Shown in pieces: positions 9,288 to 19,200 of a DNA stretch of 64,000 nucleotides (the first letter of the stretch is position 1; the number at the start of each line of letters is the position of its first letter). Made by a program: the position numbers and the translations under genes. The notes beneath the pieces are model-generated. The model was not told where the DNA came from. It searched no databases and was given only the letters and a program-made list of their open reading frames with translations. Source of the DNA: Acidobacteriota bacterium (GTDB lineage: Bacteria; Acidobacteriota; Vicinamibacteria; Vicinamibacterales; UBA2999). The DNA lies in NCBI GenBank assembly GCA_963169195.1, contig CAUJDN010000073.1:21455-85454 (forward strand), in the 5' to 3' direction.

Positions 9288-10583
9288 ATGCTCAGAACGC
9301 ACCCCCGCTTGCGCGGGGCTGTCCCACTCGCCCTGGTCCTGGCCGGCGCAGCGACCTCCGCCGTGTGCCGGTCGTCCGCGCCCGAGCCGTCGGCGCCCGC
9401 CTCGACCGTCACGGTCTACGAAGGCGCGCGCCTGGTGGACGGCCGCGGCGGCCCGGCCCTCGAGAACGCGACGCTCGTCGTGGATGGCGGTCGATTCGTC
9501 GCGGTGGGCCCGGCCGGCCAGGTGACGGCGCCCGCCGGGGCCACACGCGTGAGCCTCGCGGGCAAGACGGTCATCCCGGCGCTGGTCGATGCGCACACCC
9601 ATCCGACCACCTCCCGCGAGACGCTCGTCGAGCAGCTGCGCGCCAAGGCGTACTTCGGCGTCGGCGCCATTCTCAGCATGGGCCTCGACACCGGCACGGC
9701 CGCCGTCAACCTGCGCCACGAGGCCATCCCCGGCGCCGCGCGCCTGCGCACCGCGGGCCGGGGCATCACCGCGCCCGAGCCCGGCCGGAGCGAAGCGCCG
9801 TTCTGGGTCACCACCGAAGACGACGCCCGCAGGGCCGTTCAGGAGATGGCCGCGCTGAAGGTGGACATCATCAAGATCTGGGTGGACGATCGCGACGGCA
9901 AGTACAGGAGGCTCCCGCCGGAGCTCTACACGGCCGTCATCGACGAGGCGCACGCGCACGGCCTCCGGGTGGCCGCGCACATCTACGCACTGGAGGATGC
10001 GAAGGGCCTCCTGAAGGCCGGCGTGGATGCCTTCGCACACGGCGTCCGCGATCGCGATGTCGATGACCAGTTCATCGCGATGGTGAAGGCGCGCCCGGAG
10101 GTGGTGCTCATCCCCAACATGCCGGACCGCGGCGTGGCCCAGGATTATGGCTGGCTCTCCGGCAGCATGCCGGCCGGCGCGCTCGAGCAGCTCCAGGCCG
10201 GGGCCGCCGATCGGCCCGAGGCGCAGAAGACGTTCGGCATCCAGGCGCGCAACCTCGCGAAACTGAACGAGGCCGGCATGACCATCGCGATGGGCACCGA
10301 CGGCTACTCGCCGTGGAGCCAGCACGTGGAGATGGCCGACATGGTGGCATCGGGCATGACGCCCGGCCAGGTCATCGTCGCGGCCACGAAGAATGCCGCC
10401 GCGCTGCTGCAGCTGGCCGACACCGGCACGGTCGAAGCCGGCAAGCGCGCCGACTTCGTCGTGCTGGACGCCAACCCGCTGGAGGACATCACCAACACGC
10501 GGAAGATCTCCGCCGTCTACCTCGCGGGCATGGCCGTCGATCGCGACGCGGTGCGCGCGCGGCTCACGAGCCCGGCACCGTAG
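9288..10583 (+). CDS. Exported amidohydrolase (imidazolonepropionase/prolidase-like)
   Basis: This 431-residue metal-dependent hydrolase follows an N-terminal export signal (about residues 8-25; a Cys near 27 lacks a proper lipobox). Metal ligands are visible as ALVDAHTHP, a probable carboxylated Lys in VDIIKIWVDD, a His in HGLRVAAHIYALED, a further His in GVDAFAHGVRD, and the terminal Asp in AMGTDGYSPW. The C-terminus closes with the composite sandwich strand (GTVEAGKRADFVVLDANPLE). These enzymes cleave dipeptides, N-acyl amino acids or cyclic amides. A TACCTT box ends 5 nt before the ATG, suggesting a leaderless mRNA. An in-frame ATG at 9273 is possible. Confidence 0.88.
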   Translation: MLRTHPRLRGAVPLALVLAGAATSAVCRSSAPEPSAPASTVTVYEGARLVDGRGGPALENATLVVDGGRFVAVGPAGQVTAPAGATRVSLAGKTVIPALVDAHTHPTTSRETLVEQLRAKAYFGVGAILSMGLDTGTAAVNLRHEAIPGAARLRTAGRGITAPEPGRSEAPFWVTTEDDARRAVQEMAALKVDIIKIWVDDRDGKYRRLPPELYTAVIDEAHAHGLRVAAHIYALEDAKGLLKAGVDAFAHGVRDRDVDDQFIAMVKARPEVVLIPNMPDRGVAQDYGWLSGSMPAGALEQLQAGAADRPEAQKTFGIQARNLAKLNEAGMTIAMGTDGYSPWSQHVEMADMVASGMTPGQVIVAATKNAAALLQLADTGTVEAGKRADFVVLDANPLEDITNTRKISAVYLAGMAVDRDAVRARLTSPAP

Positions 10584-10714
10584 CCCCCTTCGGCTCGCGT
10601 CGGCGACGGGTTTCAGCCGATCGGGTCGAAAGCACATCGGGCGCGTCCCCCGGCTCGCACGAGGGACTTCGGCCGCGACGCGCGCGGTGCCCGGACTTCC
10701 CCCTATACTCCGGC

Positions 10715-12145
10715 ATGCGCTTCCGCTCTCTGGCGATCTTGTGTGTGCTCGCGATGGCGGGCTCGGCCCTCCATGCCGCCGACGCTCCCGACTGGTCCCG
10801 CTTCCGCGGTCCCAACGGCTCTGGCATCTCCACCGCGACGAAGGTCCCGACGGAGTTCGGTCCGACCAAGAACCTGGTTTGGCGGCTGGCGCTGCCTCCG
10901 GGGCACTCGTCGCCCATCCTCCACGGCGATCGCCTCTACCTCACGGCCTTCCGCGGCGACGAGCTGGTGACGCTCGCCATCGATCGGCATCGCGGCCGGA
11001 TCCTGTGGGAGCGTGCCGCGCCGCCGGTGCACACGCGCGTCGTCGACAAGCGCAACAACGCCGCCTCGCCCAGCCCCGCCGTCGAGGAGAACGGCGTCTA
11101 CGCGTTCTTCCCGGACTACGGACTCGTGGCGTACGACGCGGCTGGCACTCAGCTCTGGACCATGCCGCTTGGCCCGTTCAACAACATCTACGGCATGGGC
11201 GCCTCGCCGATCATCGTCGGGGACCTGCTGGTGCTGGCGTGCGATCAGAGCCTCGGCTCGTACCTGGTGGCGATTGACAAGCGCACCGGCAGGATGCGGT
11301 GGAGGGTCGATCGGCCCGAGGCGAAGAGCGGCCACTCGACGCCCATCCTGTGGAAGGGACCCGATGGCAGGGATCAGATCCTGCTGCCCGGCTCCTTCTT
11401 CCTCACCGCCTACGACGCGGCGACGGGCCGCAAGGTCTGGTGGGTCGGCGGACTGTCGTTCGAGATGAAGTCCACGCCCGTGATGGGCGGCGACACCATC
11501 TACGTGAACGGATACGGCGCGCCCGTGAACGACCCCGGGAACAAGGTGTCGGTGCCGGCGGCAGACGAGGTGTGGAAGACGGCTGACGCCGACGGCGATG
11601 GCGTCATCTCGAAGGCGGAGTTCCCGACGTTCACGCCGGCGTTCTGGTTCGAGGTCGCAGATCTCGACACGAACGGCACGCTCACGAAGGACGAGTGGGC
11701 CTACTACCGCGCCGCGCTCGATTCCGAGAACGGGATGCTCGCCATCCGCCTGGGCGGCTCGGGCGACATGAGCGACACCGCCATCCGCTGGAAGTACCAG
11801 CGCACCGTGCCGCAGCTTCCTTCCCCGCTCCTCTACCGCGGCGTGCTCTACATGATCAACGACAACGGCATCGTCACGACGCTGGACCCCGAGACGGGCG
11901 AGCGCATCAGGCAGGGGCGGCTCACCGGCGCGCCGGGTGCGCACTTCTCGTCGCCGGTGGCGGCCGACGGCCACATCTTCTTCACCAGCGAGGCCGGCGC
12001 GGTCGTGGTGGTGGATCCGGGCGGCGAGATCACACCGAAGGTGGTGAACGACCTCGGCGAGGACGCCTACGCGACGCCAGCGTTCGCCGACGGGCGGATC
12101 TACGTCAGGACGATCGCGGCGCTGTACGCGTTCGGGGGGTCTTGA
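10715..12145 (+). CDS. Exported PQQ-like beta-propeller with inserted EF-hand pair
   Basis: This 476-residue protein has a signal peptide (residues 1-22, ending ALHAAD). A BamB/PQQ-like propeller starts DWSRFRGPNGSGIS, a common acidobacterial and planctomycete opening. Blades repeat as AIDRHRGRILWERAA, AIDKRTGRMRWRVD, AYDAATGRKVWWVG and TLDPETGERIRQG. Between blades, at about residues 288-330, lie two calcium-loop sequences, DADGDGVISKAEF and DLDTNGTLTKDEW, each with the DxDxDG-type ligand spacing. PQQ binding is not assured; scaffold or sensing roles are equally possible. The start is the ATG 5 nt after TATACT, with no Shine-Dalgarno sequence. Confidence 0.82.
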   Translation: MRFRSLAILCVLAMAGSALHAADAPDWSRFRGPNGSGISTATKVPTEFGPTKNLVWRLALPPGHSSPILHGDRLYLTAFRGDELVTLAIDRHRGRILWERAAPPVHTRVVDKRNNAASPSPAVEENGVYAFFPDYGLVAYDAAGTQLWTMPLGPFNNIYGMGASPIIVGDLLVLACDQSLGSYLVAIDKRTGRMRWRVDRPEAKSGHSTPILWKGPDGRDQILLPGSFFLTAYDAATGRKVWWVGGLSFEMKSTPVMGGDTIYVNGYGAPVNDPGNKVSVPAADEVWKTADADGDGVISKAEFPTFTPAFWFEVADLDTNGTLTKDEWAYYRAALDSENGMLAIRLGGSGDMSDTAIRWKYQRTVPQLPSPLLYRGVLYMINDNGIVTTLDPETGERIRQGRLTGAPGAHFSSPVAADGHIFFTSEAGAVVVVDPGGEITPKVVNDLGEDAYATPAFADGRIYVRTIAALYAFGGS

Positions 12146-12196
12146 GGGCTTGAGGTCCTGAGGTCTTGAGGGCTTGAGGGCTTGAGGGCTTGGGGG
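12144..12196. repeat. CTTGAGGG degenerate tandem array
   Basis: About six imperfect copies of an 8-10 bp CTTGAGG(GC/TC) unit directly follow the stop codon of the propeller gene and end in a G-run. The same unit recurs at 53990, 30530 (complement) and, as CTTGGGA, at 57990. Confidence 0.75.
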
Positions 12197-12269
12197 GGTG
12201 GGGGCGTGAGCCGCGTCGGGATTCAAGCCGGCGCAGGGAGTGCCGATTATCCCGGTCGCAGGAGATTCC

Positions 12270-12761
12270 GTGACGGCCCATCCCGAGCTATCCGCCTTCC
12301 GGGTGGAGAAGCAGCGGCGCCCGGCCACGATCACCCTCTCGAGTGGTGAGTCGGTGGAGGGCAGCTTCTTCCTCTCGCACGCCAGCGCACGTCACCCCGG
12401 TCCCGAGCGCGTCGCCGAGCTGATGAACGGCGAGCCCGGCTTCTTTCCCTTCGAACTGCGCGGTGCCGGTGCGCCCAGGACCGTGCTGCTGAACCGGGCG
12501 GAGGTGCTCACCGTCCGTCTGCCCGACGACGAGGCGCGGCACGAGCCGGGCTACGACGTGGCGACGCCCCACCTGGTGGCGATCGGGCTCTCGCGCGGTC
12601 CCCGCCTGATGGGTGAGGTCCGCGTGTACGGCCCCGGTGGTCACGACCGGCTGAGCGACTGGACGCGCGATCCGGAACCGTTCCGTTACCTCGAGTGCGC
12701 GCACGAGACCCTGCTGGTCAACATGCGTCACGTCATCGACGTGAGCGAGGCGCTCCCATGA
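12270..12761 (+). CDS. Uncharacterised protein translationally coupled to pilT
   Basis: This 163-residue protein is not recognised. It begins TAHPELSAFRVEKQRRPATI, is soluble, has no signal peptide and looks mostly beta (ITLSSGESVEGSFFLS, RTVLLNRAEVLTVRLP, LMGEVRVYGPGGHDRLSDW, FRYLECAHETLLVNMRHV). Two similar strand-rich halves may form a small barrel of PilZ-like or Sm-like size, but no PilZ motif is seen. The GTG at 12270 is chosen because AGGAG sits six bases ahead; a GTG at 12240 lacks this. Its stop overlaps the pilT ATG (ATGA), so a role in twitching motility or retraction control is likely by context only. Confidence 0.7.
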   Translation: MTAHPELSAFRVEKQRRPATITLSSGESVEGSFFLSHASARHPGPERVAELMNGEPGFFPFELRGAGAPRTVLLNRAEVLTVRLPDDEARHEPGYDVATPHLVAIGLSRGPRLMGEVRVYGPGGHDRLSDWTRDPEPFRYLECAHETLLVNMRHVIDVSEALP

Positions 12762-13870
12762 GCGGCGCCGGCTCCATCCACGACCTGTTCGCGGCCATGT
12801 GCGCCATGGGTGCATCGGACCTGCACCTGTCGGTCGGCTCGCCGCCGATCGTGCGCAAGGACGGACGGCTGCAGCCCATCGCCGCGGAGGCGGCGGTCAT
12901 GGGCGCCGGCGACCTGGAAGGGTTGCTCCTGCCAATCATGCCGGAGCGGAACCGCGAAGAGTTCGGCGCGCGGCACGACACGGACTTCGCGTACGAACTG
13001 CCGGGCCTCGCGCGCTTCCGAGGCAACGCGTTCTTCGATCGGCGCGGACCCGGTGCGGTCTTCCGTGTGATCCCCACCGGGGTGATCACCGCCGACGAGC
13101 TCGGGCTGTCGCCTCACATCCTGCAGCTCTGTCAGCTCAACAAGGGTCTCGTGCTCGTCACCGGGCCAACCGGCTCCGGGAAGTCCACCACGCTTGCGGC
13201 GCTCATCGACCACATCAACCGGACGCGCCACGATCACATCGTCACCATCGAGGATCCCATCGAGTTCGTGCACGACAACCGGCAGTGCCTGATCAACCAG
13301 CGCGAGGTGCGCACGCACACCGACTCGTTCAAGGCCGCGCTCCGGGCGGCGCTGCGCGAGGATCCCGACATCGTGCTGGTGGGCGAGCTGCGCGATCTCG
13401 AGACCGTGGCCATCGCCATCGAGACGGCCGAAACGGGGCACCTGGTGTTCGGGACGCTCCACACCACGACGGCCGCGTCCACCGTGGACCGCGTGATCGA
13501 TCAGTTCCCCGCGGATCGGCAGGCACAGATCCGCGTCATGCTATCGGAGTCGCTGAAGGGTGTGATCGCCCAGACGCTGTGCCGGCGGATCGGCGGCGGC
13601 CGCGTGGCGGCCCTCGAAGTGCTGATCGCGACGCCGGCGGTGAGCAACCTGATTCGCGAGGGCAAGACGTTCCAGATTCCGTCGATCATCCAGGTGGGCA
13701 AGGCGCAGGGCATGGTGACGCTGAACGACGCGCTGATGGACCTGGTCGCGCGGAAGATCGTCGCGCCGGACGAAGCCTACGCCAAGGCCGTGGACAAGGC
13801 CGGATTCGAGGGACTGGTCAAGCGCGCTGGCCTCGACGTGCGGCCGCGGGCCGTGGCAGCACGAGCCTGA
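12758..13870 (+). CDS. pilT: Type IV pilus retraction ATPase PilT
   Basis: This 370-residue hexameric ATPase has an N-terminal PAS-like domain (about 1-100, with ASDLHLSVGSPP) and a RecA-like core. Walker A is GPTGSGKST (136-144). The Asp box is IVTIEDPIEF, Walker B is PDIVLVGELRD, the His box is TGHLVFGTLHT, and the C-terminal retraction motif is VSNLIREGK (AIRNLIRE in classic PilT, so two changes). It powers pilus retraction at the inner membrane. The ATG overlaps the upstream stop. No other pil genes lie in the window, so this unit is detached from the main pilus locus. Confidence 0.95.
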   Translation: MSGAGSIHDLFAAMCAMGASDLHLSVGSPPIVRKDGRLQPIAAEAAVMGAGDLEGLLLPIMPERNREEFGARHDTDFAYELPGLARFRGNAFFDRRGPGAVFRVIPTGVITADELGLSPHILQLCQLNKGLVLVTGPTGSGKSTTLAALIDHINRTRHDHIVTIEDPIEFVHDNRQCLINQREVRTHTDSFKAALRAALREDPDIVLVGELRDLETVAIAIETAETGHLVFGTLHTTTAASTVDRVIDQFPADRQAQIRVMLSESLKGVIAQTLCRRIGGGRVAALEVLIATPAVSNLIREGKTFQIPSIIQVGKAQGMVTLNDALMDLVARKIVAPDEAYAKAVDKAGFEGLVKRAGLDVRPRAVAARA

Positions 13871-13926
13871 GCACCCCAGAACTCGGGAACCTGGGAACCC
13901 GAGTCACTGTGGTACTGTCCGGCGCC

Positions 13927-15258
13927 ATGGCAACGCATCTCATCGCTCACACCCGAGTCGCTCGCGCGTGGGCCTCGGCGCCGCTGATCGCTGGTCTGGC
14001 ACTCGTCGCGAGTGGTGGGACCACGGCGCAGGTGCCCTCATCCGAGCACACGGTGCTGGTGAAGGCCGCGCGCCTCATCGACGGGCGCGGCGGCACGCCC
14101 ATCACGAACGGCGCGGTGCTCATCCGGGGCGAGCGCATCGAGCGCGTCGGGCCGGCCGCAGGCCTGACGGCGGACGAGGTGATCGACCTCGGCTCCGCGA
14201 CCGTGCTGCCCGGCCTCATCGACCTGCACACGCACCTCACCGACGAGGTCGGCACCAACTGGGAGTCCGCCCTCCTCACCACCACACCGGGCCGCGCCGC
14301 CATCTACGGCGCCGTCAATGCACGCACCACGCTCATGGCCGGCTTCACCACGGTGCGTGACATGGGGCCCACGTGGCCCTATGTGGACATCGACCTGCGC
14401 TACGCCATCGACAAGGGGTCGGTGCCCGGGCCGCGCCTGCAGGTGGCGGGCAACTACGTCTCGGCCACCGGCGGCGCCGGTGACGCCCGCCAGTTCTCCA
14501 TCTACGTGGACGTCCCCATCGTCCGCAACCTGGCCGACGGCGTGGACCAGGTGCGGCAGGCCGTGCGCACGAACCTGAAGAACGGCGCGGACTTCGTGAA
14601 GATCCTCGCGACGGGCGCGGTGATGTCCAAGGGCATTCCGCCGGGCGCGCAGCAGTACTCGGACGCGGAGCTGGCCGTCGCCGTCGAGGAAGCCGCGAGG
14701 TGGGGCCGCTTCGTCGCCGCGCACGCGCACGGCACCGAGGGCATCAAGGCGGCCCTCCGCGCCGGCGTCCGCACCATCGATCACGGCAGCATGCTGGACG
14801 AGGAGGCCGCACGGCTGCTCAAGGCGAAGGGCGCCTACTTCGCGCCCACCCTCTACGTCGGGCACACCATCCTGCACGACAGCCAGGCGCTGAACATCCC
14901 CGTCCACCAGGTGGAGCGGGAGCGCGCCATGCAGGGCACCCAGGAGCGGGCCTTCAGGATCGCCCTCGCGCACGGCCTGCCCATCGCGTTTGCGACCGAC
15001 GCCGGCGTGTTTCCGCATGGCGACAACGCGCGCGAGTTCAAGATCCGTGTGGACATGGGGCAGACGCCGATGGCTGCCATCGAAGGCGCCACGCGCATCG
15101 CCGCCCAGGCCATGGGCTGGGACGACCGGGTGGGCACGCTGCAGCCGGGGCGCTTCGCGGACCTGATCGCCGTAGCCGGCAATCCCCTCGAGGACATCAC
15201 GGAGCTCGAGCGGGTGCAGTTCGTGATGAAGGGCGGGGTTGTCCACGCGTCGCGCTGA
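13927..15258 (+). CDS. Exported amidohydrolase, prolidase-like
   Basis: This 443-residue protein has an N-terminal signal (about residues 12-36). The amidohydrolase core shows GLIDLHTHL (metal HxH), a likely carboxylated Lys in DFVKILATGAVMS, His in GRFVAAHAHGTEG and RTIDHGSM, and Asp in IAFATDAGVFPHGDN. The C-terminal sandwich strand reads GTLQPGRFADLIAVAGNPLED. The sequence is close to the imidazolonepropionase-like/Xaa-Pro group that hydrolyses N-acylated or C-terminal prolyl substrates. It is a relative, not a copy, of the amidohydrolase at 9288. TACTGT ends 8 nt before the ATG. It converges with the stress-protein gene 25 bp downstream. Confidence 0.88.
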   Translation: MATHLIAHTRVARAWASAPLIAGLALVASGGTTAQVPSSEHTVLVKAARLIDGRGGTPITNGAVLIRGERIERVGPAAGLTADEVIDLGSATVLPGLIDLHTHLTDEVGTNWESALLTTTPGRAAIYGAVNARTTLMAGFTTVRDMGPTWPYVDIDLRYAIDKGSVPGPRLQVAGNYVSATGGAGDARQFSIYVDVPIVRNLADGVDQVRQAVRTNLKNGADFVKILATGAVMSKGIPPGAQQYSDAELAVAVEEAARWGRFVAAHAHGTEGIKAALRAGVRTIDHGSMLDEEAARLLKAKGAYFAPTLYVGHTILHDSQALNIPVHQVERERAMQGTQERAFRIALAHGLPIAFATDAGVFPHGDNAREFKIRVDMGQTPMAAIEGATRIAAQAMGWDDRVGTLQPGRFADLIAVAGNPLEDITELERVQFVMKGGVVHASR

Positions 15259-15283
15259 TCGGCGGGGGCTGGCCCCGGCGCGC

Positions 15284-16153
15284 TCACGCCTCGAGATGGA
15301 GCGGCACGACCAACACCGAGCAGGGCGCTCGGCTGACGACCTCCTCGGCGACGCTCCCCATCAGGAGGCGTGGGACTCCCGATCGCCCGCGCGTGCCCAC
15401 CACGACCAGGGTCGCCGGCATTTCCTCGGCGACAGCGATGATGCCGGCGCCCGGCCGCTCGCTGAGCACGACGACGTCGCCCGTGGCGCCGGACTCCGCC
15501 ATCACGTTGAGGAGCCGCTCGCGAGCTTCGTTCGCGATCTCCCGGGCCGTGTCTTCCGGGATGGGTGAGAGCGGAATCCCCCCGGCGAGGCCGGCGGAGG
15601 CCATCGCGATGGCGGCATCGAGCTCCGTGCTGTGAACCAACCGGAGCGTGACACCCCGCCGTCGGGCCTCGTCGGCGGCAAGGCGCACCGCGGGCAGCGA
15701 CGCATCGGAGAAGTCGGTGGCGCCCAGCACCCCGCCCGGCGCCGACGGACGCGCGATCAGGACGGGGCATGCCGCCGATCGCGCCACGCGGCTGGCCGTG
15801 GCGCCCGGCCCGACCACGATGAGGCCGGCGCCGGTCCGCTCCGCCACCTCGAGAATGGCGGCGTGGGGGCTGCCGGATTCGAGTTCGATGGTGGCGTCGC
15901 CCGCGGCGCCCAGGACGTCCGCCACCCGCGCGTTGACCACGTCGCGCGCTTTCCCCTCGAGCGGCGCCTGGACCGACGCGTCGATGCCCGCACACTGCGG
16001 GAACAGCACGCGCACCCGGTACGCCTCGGGCAGGACGTGGCAGACGACGAGCGGAGCACCGATGCCGGACGCCACGGCATGCCCCTGCCGGAGCAGCTCG
16101 TCATCGGCATCCGACAGGCTCGTGGCCACGAGGACGGGACCGCTGATCGCCAT
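15284..16153 (-). CDS. Tandem-domain universal stress protein
   Basis: This 289-residue cytosolic protein has two UspA folds, about 1-140 and 145-289. The second domain keeps the nucleotide-binding pattern (VVVGTRGRSGVPRLLMGS, then VAEEVVSRAPCSVLVVP). In the first it is degraded (IVVGPGATASRVARSAACPV), a usual asymmetry in tandem Usp proteins. They bind ATP or stay nucleotide-free and respond to starvation or redox stress. The start is the ATG at 16153, five bases after TACCAT with no Shine-Dalgarno sequence, so a leaderless transcript is likely. Confidence 0.9.
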   Translation of the reverse strand: MAISGPVLVATSLSDADDELLRQGHAVASGIGAPLVVCHVLPEAYRVRVLFPQCAGIDASVQAPLEGKARDVVNARVADVLGAAGDATIELESGSPHAAILEVAERTGAGLIVVGPGATASRVARSAACPVLIARPSAPGGVLGATDFSDASLPAVRLAADEARRRGVTLRLVHSTELDAAIAMASAGLAGGIPLSPIPEDTAREIANEARERLLNVMAESGATGDVVVLSERPGAGIIAVAEEMPATLVVVGTRGRSGVPRLLMGSVAEEVVSRAPCSVLVVPLHLEA

Positions 16154-16175
16154 GCCGCATGGTAGCGCAGTGCCG

Positions 16176-16230
16176 AACCCGAGAACCCCAGAACCCCAGA
16201 ACCCCAGAACCCCAGAACCTGAGAACCCTG
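16176..16230. repeat. GAACCCCA tandem array
   Basis: Six or seven near-perfect 8-bp units (GAACCCCA) lie between the divergent stress-protein and fusion-peptidase genes. Read on the other strand it is the TTCTGGGG class seen at 46688 and close to the TTCGGGGG array at 19353. Confidence 0.8.
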
Positions 16231-16253
16231 TCCGTGTAGCATGTGACGATCCC

Positions 16254-19200
16254 ATGTCCATCCCCCGCCGCACCCTCATCGCCCTCGTCCTGGCCGTGCT
16301 CGCGTTCGACCCCGCCGTGTCCTCGCAGTCGCCCGCGCCGGCCGACGCGCCCATGCGCGGCTACACGCCCGCGCGGGCTGCGACGCAGCGCGAGACGGAG
16401 CGGGCCTACCAGGCGCTGCCGTCCGCCAGCCGCATCGAACAATGGCACCGGTACTTCACCCAGGTTCCCCACCCTGCGACCTCTCCCCGCACGAAGGCGA
16501 TTGCCGAGCGCATCGCCCAGGCCTGGCGCGAGCAGGGCCTGGAGGACGTGAAGATCCACCGCTACGACGTGCTGTCGTCGAACCCGCGCGAGGTGAAGGT
16601 GGAGATGGTGGCGCCGCGCCGCTACGTCCCGACGATGCGCGAGGACGCCTATCCCGAGGATCCGGATACCGCGCGCAAGGACATCAGCTCGGCGTGGCTC
16701 TCGTTCTCGGCGTCGGGCGAGGTGACCGCGCCGGTGGTCTACGCCAACAGCGGCAACCCCGAGGATTACGACCGGCTGCGCTCCGCCGGCATCGATCCGA
16801 AGGGCAAGATCGTCATCGTCCGCTACTCCGTGCCCTACAGCTATCGCGGCTTCAAGGCGCTCACCGCCCAGCGCGAAGGCGCGGCCGGACTCATCGTCTA
16901 CTCGGACCCGATGGAGGACGGCTTCACCAAGGGCGAGGTCTTCCCGAAGGGCCCCTACGGGCCCGACAGCCACTTCCAGCGTGGCGGCATCGCCTACGAC
17001 TACATCGTCCCCGGCGATCCGCTGACGCCGGGTTGGGCGTCCACGCCTGGCGCGCATCGCATCACGAAAGAGGAAGCCGTTTCGGTGCCGACGATCATGG
17101 GCGTGCCGCTGTCGTGGCGCGACGCCAAGCCCATCATGGAGAGCCTGGGTGGCCCGCCGGCGCCGAAGGAATGGCAGGGCGCGATGGGGTTCGAGTACAG
17201 GCTCGGCGGCGAGGCGCGCATCCACATGAAGGTGGATATGCGCACCGACGTGCAGCCGAACTGGGTGGTGGAGGCGCGCATCAGGGGCAGCGAGCGGCCC
17301 GACGAGTGGATCACCCTCGGCAACCACCACGACGCGTGGGTATTCGGCGGCGTGGACCCGAGCAGCGGCACGTCCAGCCTCATGGAAACGACGCGGTCGC
17401 TCGGTGAGATGCTGAAGAAGGGCCAGCGCCCGAAGCGGACGCTCATCTTCTGCGCGTGGGATGGCGAGGAGGTGACGCTCACCGGCTCCACCGAGTGGGG
17501 TGAGCACTTCGCCGCGGACCTGCGCAAGAAGCTCGTGGCCTATCTCAACGTGGACTCGTCCGCGTCGGGGCCGAACTTCGAGGCCAACGCCGTTGGCTCG
17601 CTCGCCCCGGTGCTCGTGGACGTGGCGCGCGAGGTGAAGGACCCGTCCGGCGTGTCGCTCTACGACGCCTGGAAGAAGGCGGAGCCACCCGCGCCGGGAC
17701 TGGGCGAAGGCTCGCTTCCGGACCAGAAGCTGGTGCAGACGCGCATCGGCAGCGGCTCCGACCACACGGTCTTCCTGAACTACCTGGCGCGCCCGGTCGT
17801 AGACATGACGTTCAACGGCCCGTACGGCGTGTACCACTCGGCCTACGACAACCACTACTGGATCTCGAAGATCGGCGATCCGGGCTTCCGCTATCACACG
17901 GCGATGGCGCAGTACTGGGGCACGCTCGCCTTGCGCCTCGCCAATGCCGATGTGCTGCCCTACCAGATGGACGAATACGCAGCCAGCCTGCGCGAGTTCG
18001 TCCGCGAGCTGGACCGGATTCCCGGCCTGCCGCAGAACCTCGACACGCGCCCGCTCGTCGATCGCACGCGCGCGCTGAGGACGACGGCGCGGCAGCTGCA
18101 CCTGCGGATCGAGACGGCGCTGGCCAAGGGGCAGGTCACTGCCGAGGCCGCGGACCGCCTCAACCAGGACCTGCTCGCATTCGAGGGCAACTGGGCGCAT
18201 CCGGCCGGCATCCCGGGCCGCCCCTGGTTCAAGCACCTGCTCTACGCGCCGCGCTACACCTACGCGGCCATGACGCTGCCGGGCATCACCGAGGCCGCGG
18301 AGGCCGGCCACTGGCCGCTCGCGCGCGAGCAGGCCGCGCTGGTCGAGGCCGCCATCGCGAAGAATGAGGCGCTGCTGGCTGCGGCGGCGGACCGCCTCGC
18401 CGCCTCAGCGCCGCCCACGGACACGCTGGAGTCGCGCCTGCGCGCCATCCGGGACCGCGTGGACGGCCGCATGGGCGTCTACGTCGAGAACCTGGCCACG
18501 CGCGAGCAGGTGGCCATCGACGCCGACGGCGAGTACGAGACGTTCAGCGTGATCAAGGTGCCCATCATGGCCACCGTGCTGGAACAGGTGCGCCAGGGCA
18601 CGCTGACGCTGGACCAGCGCGTCCCGATGACACTGGACCAGCGCCGCATTCCCTCGGGCGTGCTCTACGCGCTGGACCCGGGCCTCCAGCCCACGGTGCG
18701 GGACCTGCTGACGCTGATGATCATCATCAGCGACAACCAGGCCACCGACGCGCTGGCGGATCTCGTCGGCCGCGAGAACGTCACGGCGCACATGGCCAGC
18801 CTCGGCCTTTCGAACACGCGCATCCGGTTCTCGGACCTCGACTGGGATCGGCTGTGGCTCTCGGGCCTCGATCCTGGGTGGGCCGATGCCTCCGGCGACA
18901 AGACCATCGATTTCCCCTTCGAGAAGTACCCCGGCGCGCAGGTCAGCGAGGCGTTCCGGCGCGTCATCGAGGATACGGGGCTCTACTTCGGCCGCAGCAC
19001 GCCTCGCGACATCGGCCGCCTGTTCGCGATGATGGCGCGCGGCGAGCTCGTGTCGAAGGACGCCAGCGCGCTGATGATCGACATCCTGAAGAAGCAGCAG
19101 GTGAACGACCGCCTGCCCCGCTACCTGGGCGACGGGGTCACCATCGCGCACAAGACGGGCGACGGCCAGCCCTGGGTGGCCAACGACGCCGGCATCGTCT

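Noticed and set aside
10313..10714. N-terminal extension of the EF-hand propeller protein
   Set aside because: These codons are the shadow of the amidohydrolase gene and a GC-rich spacer; a signal peptide begins exactly at the ATG at 10715.
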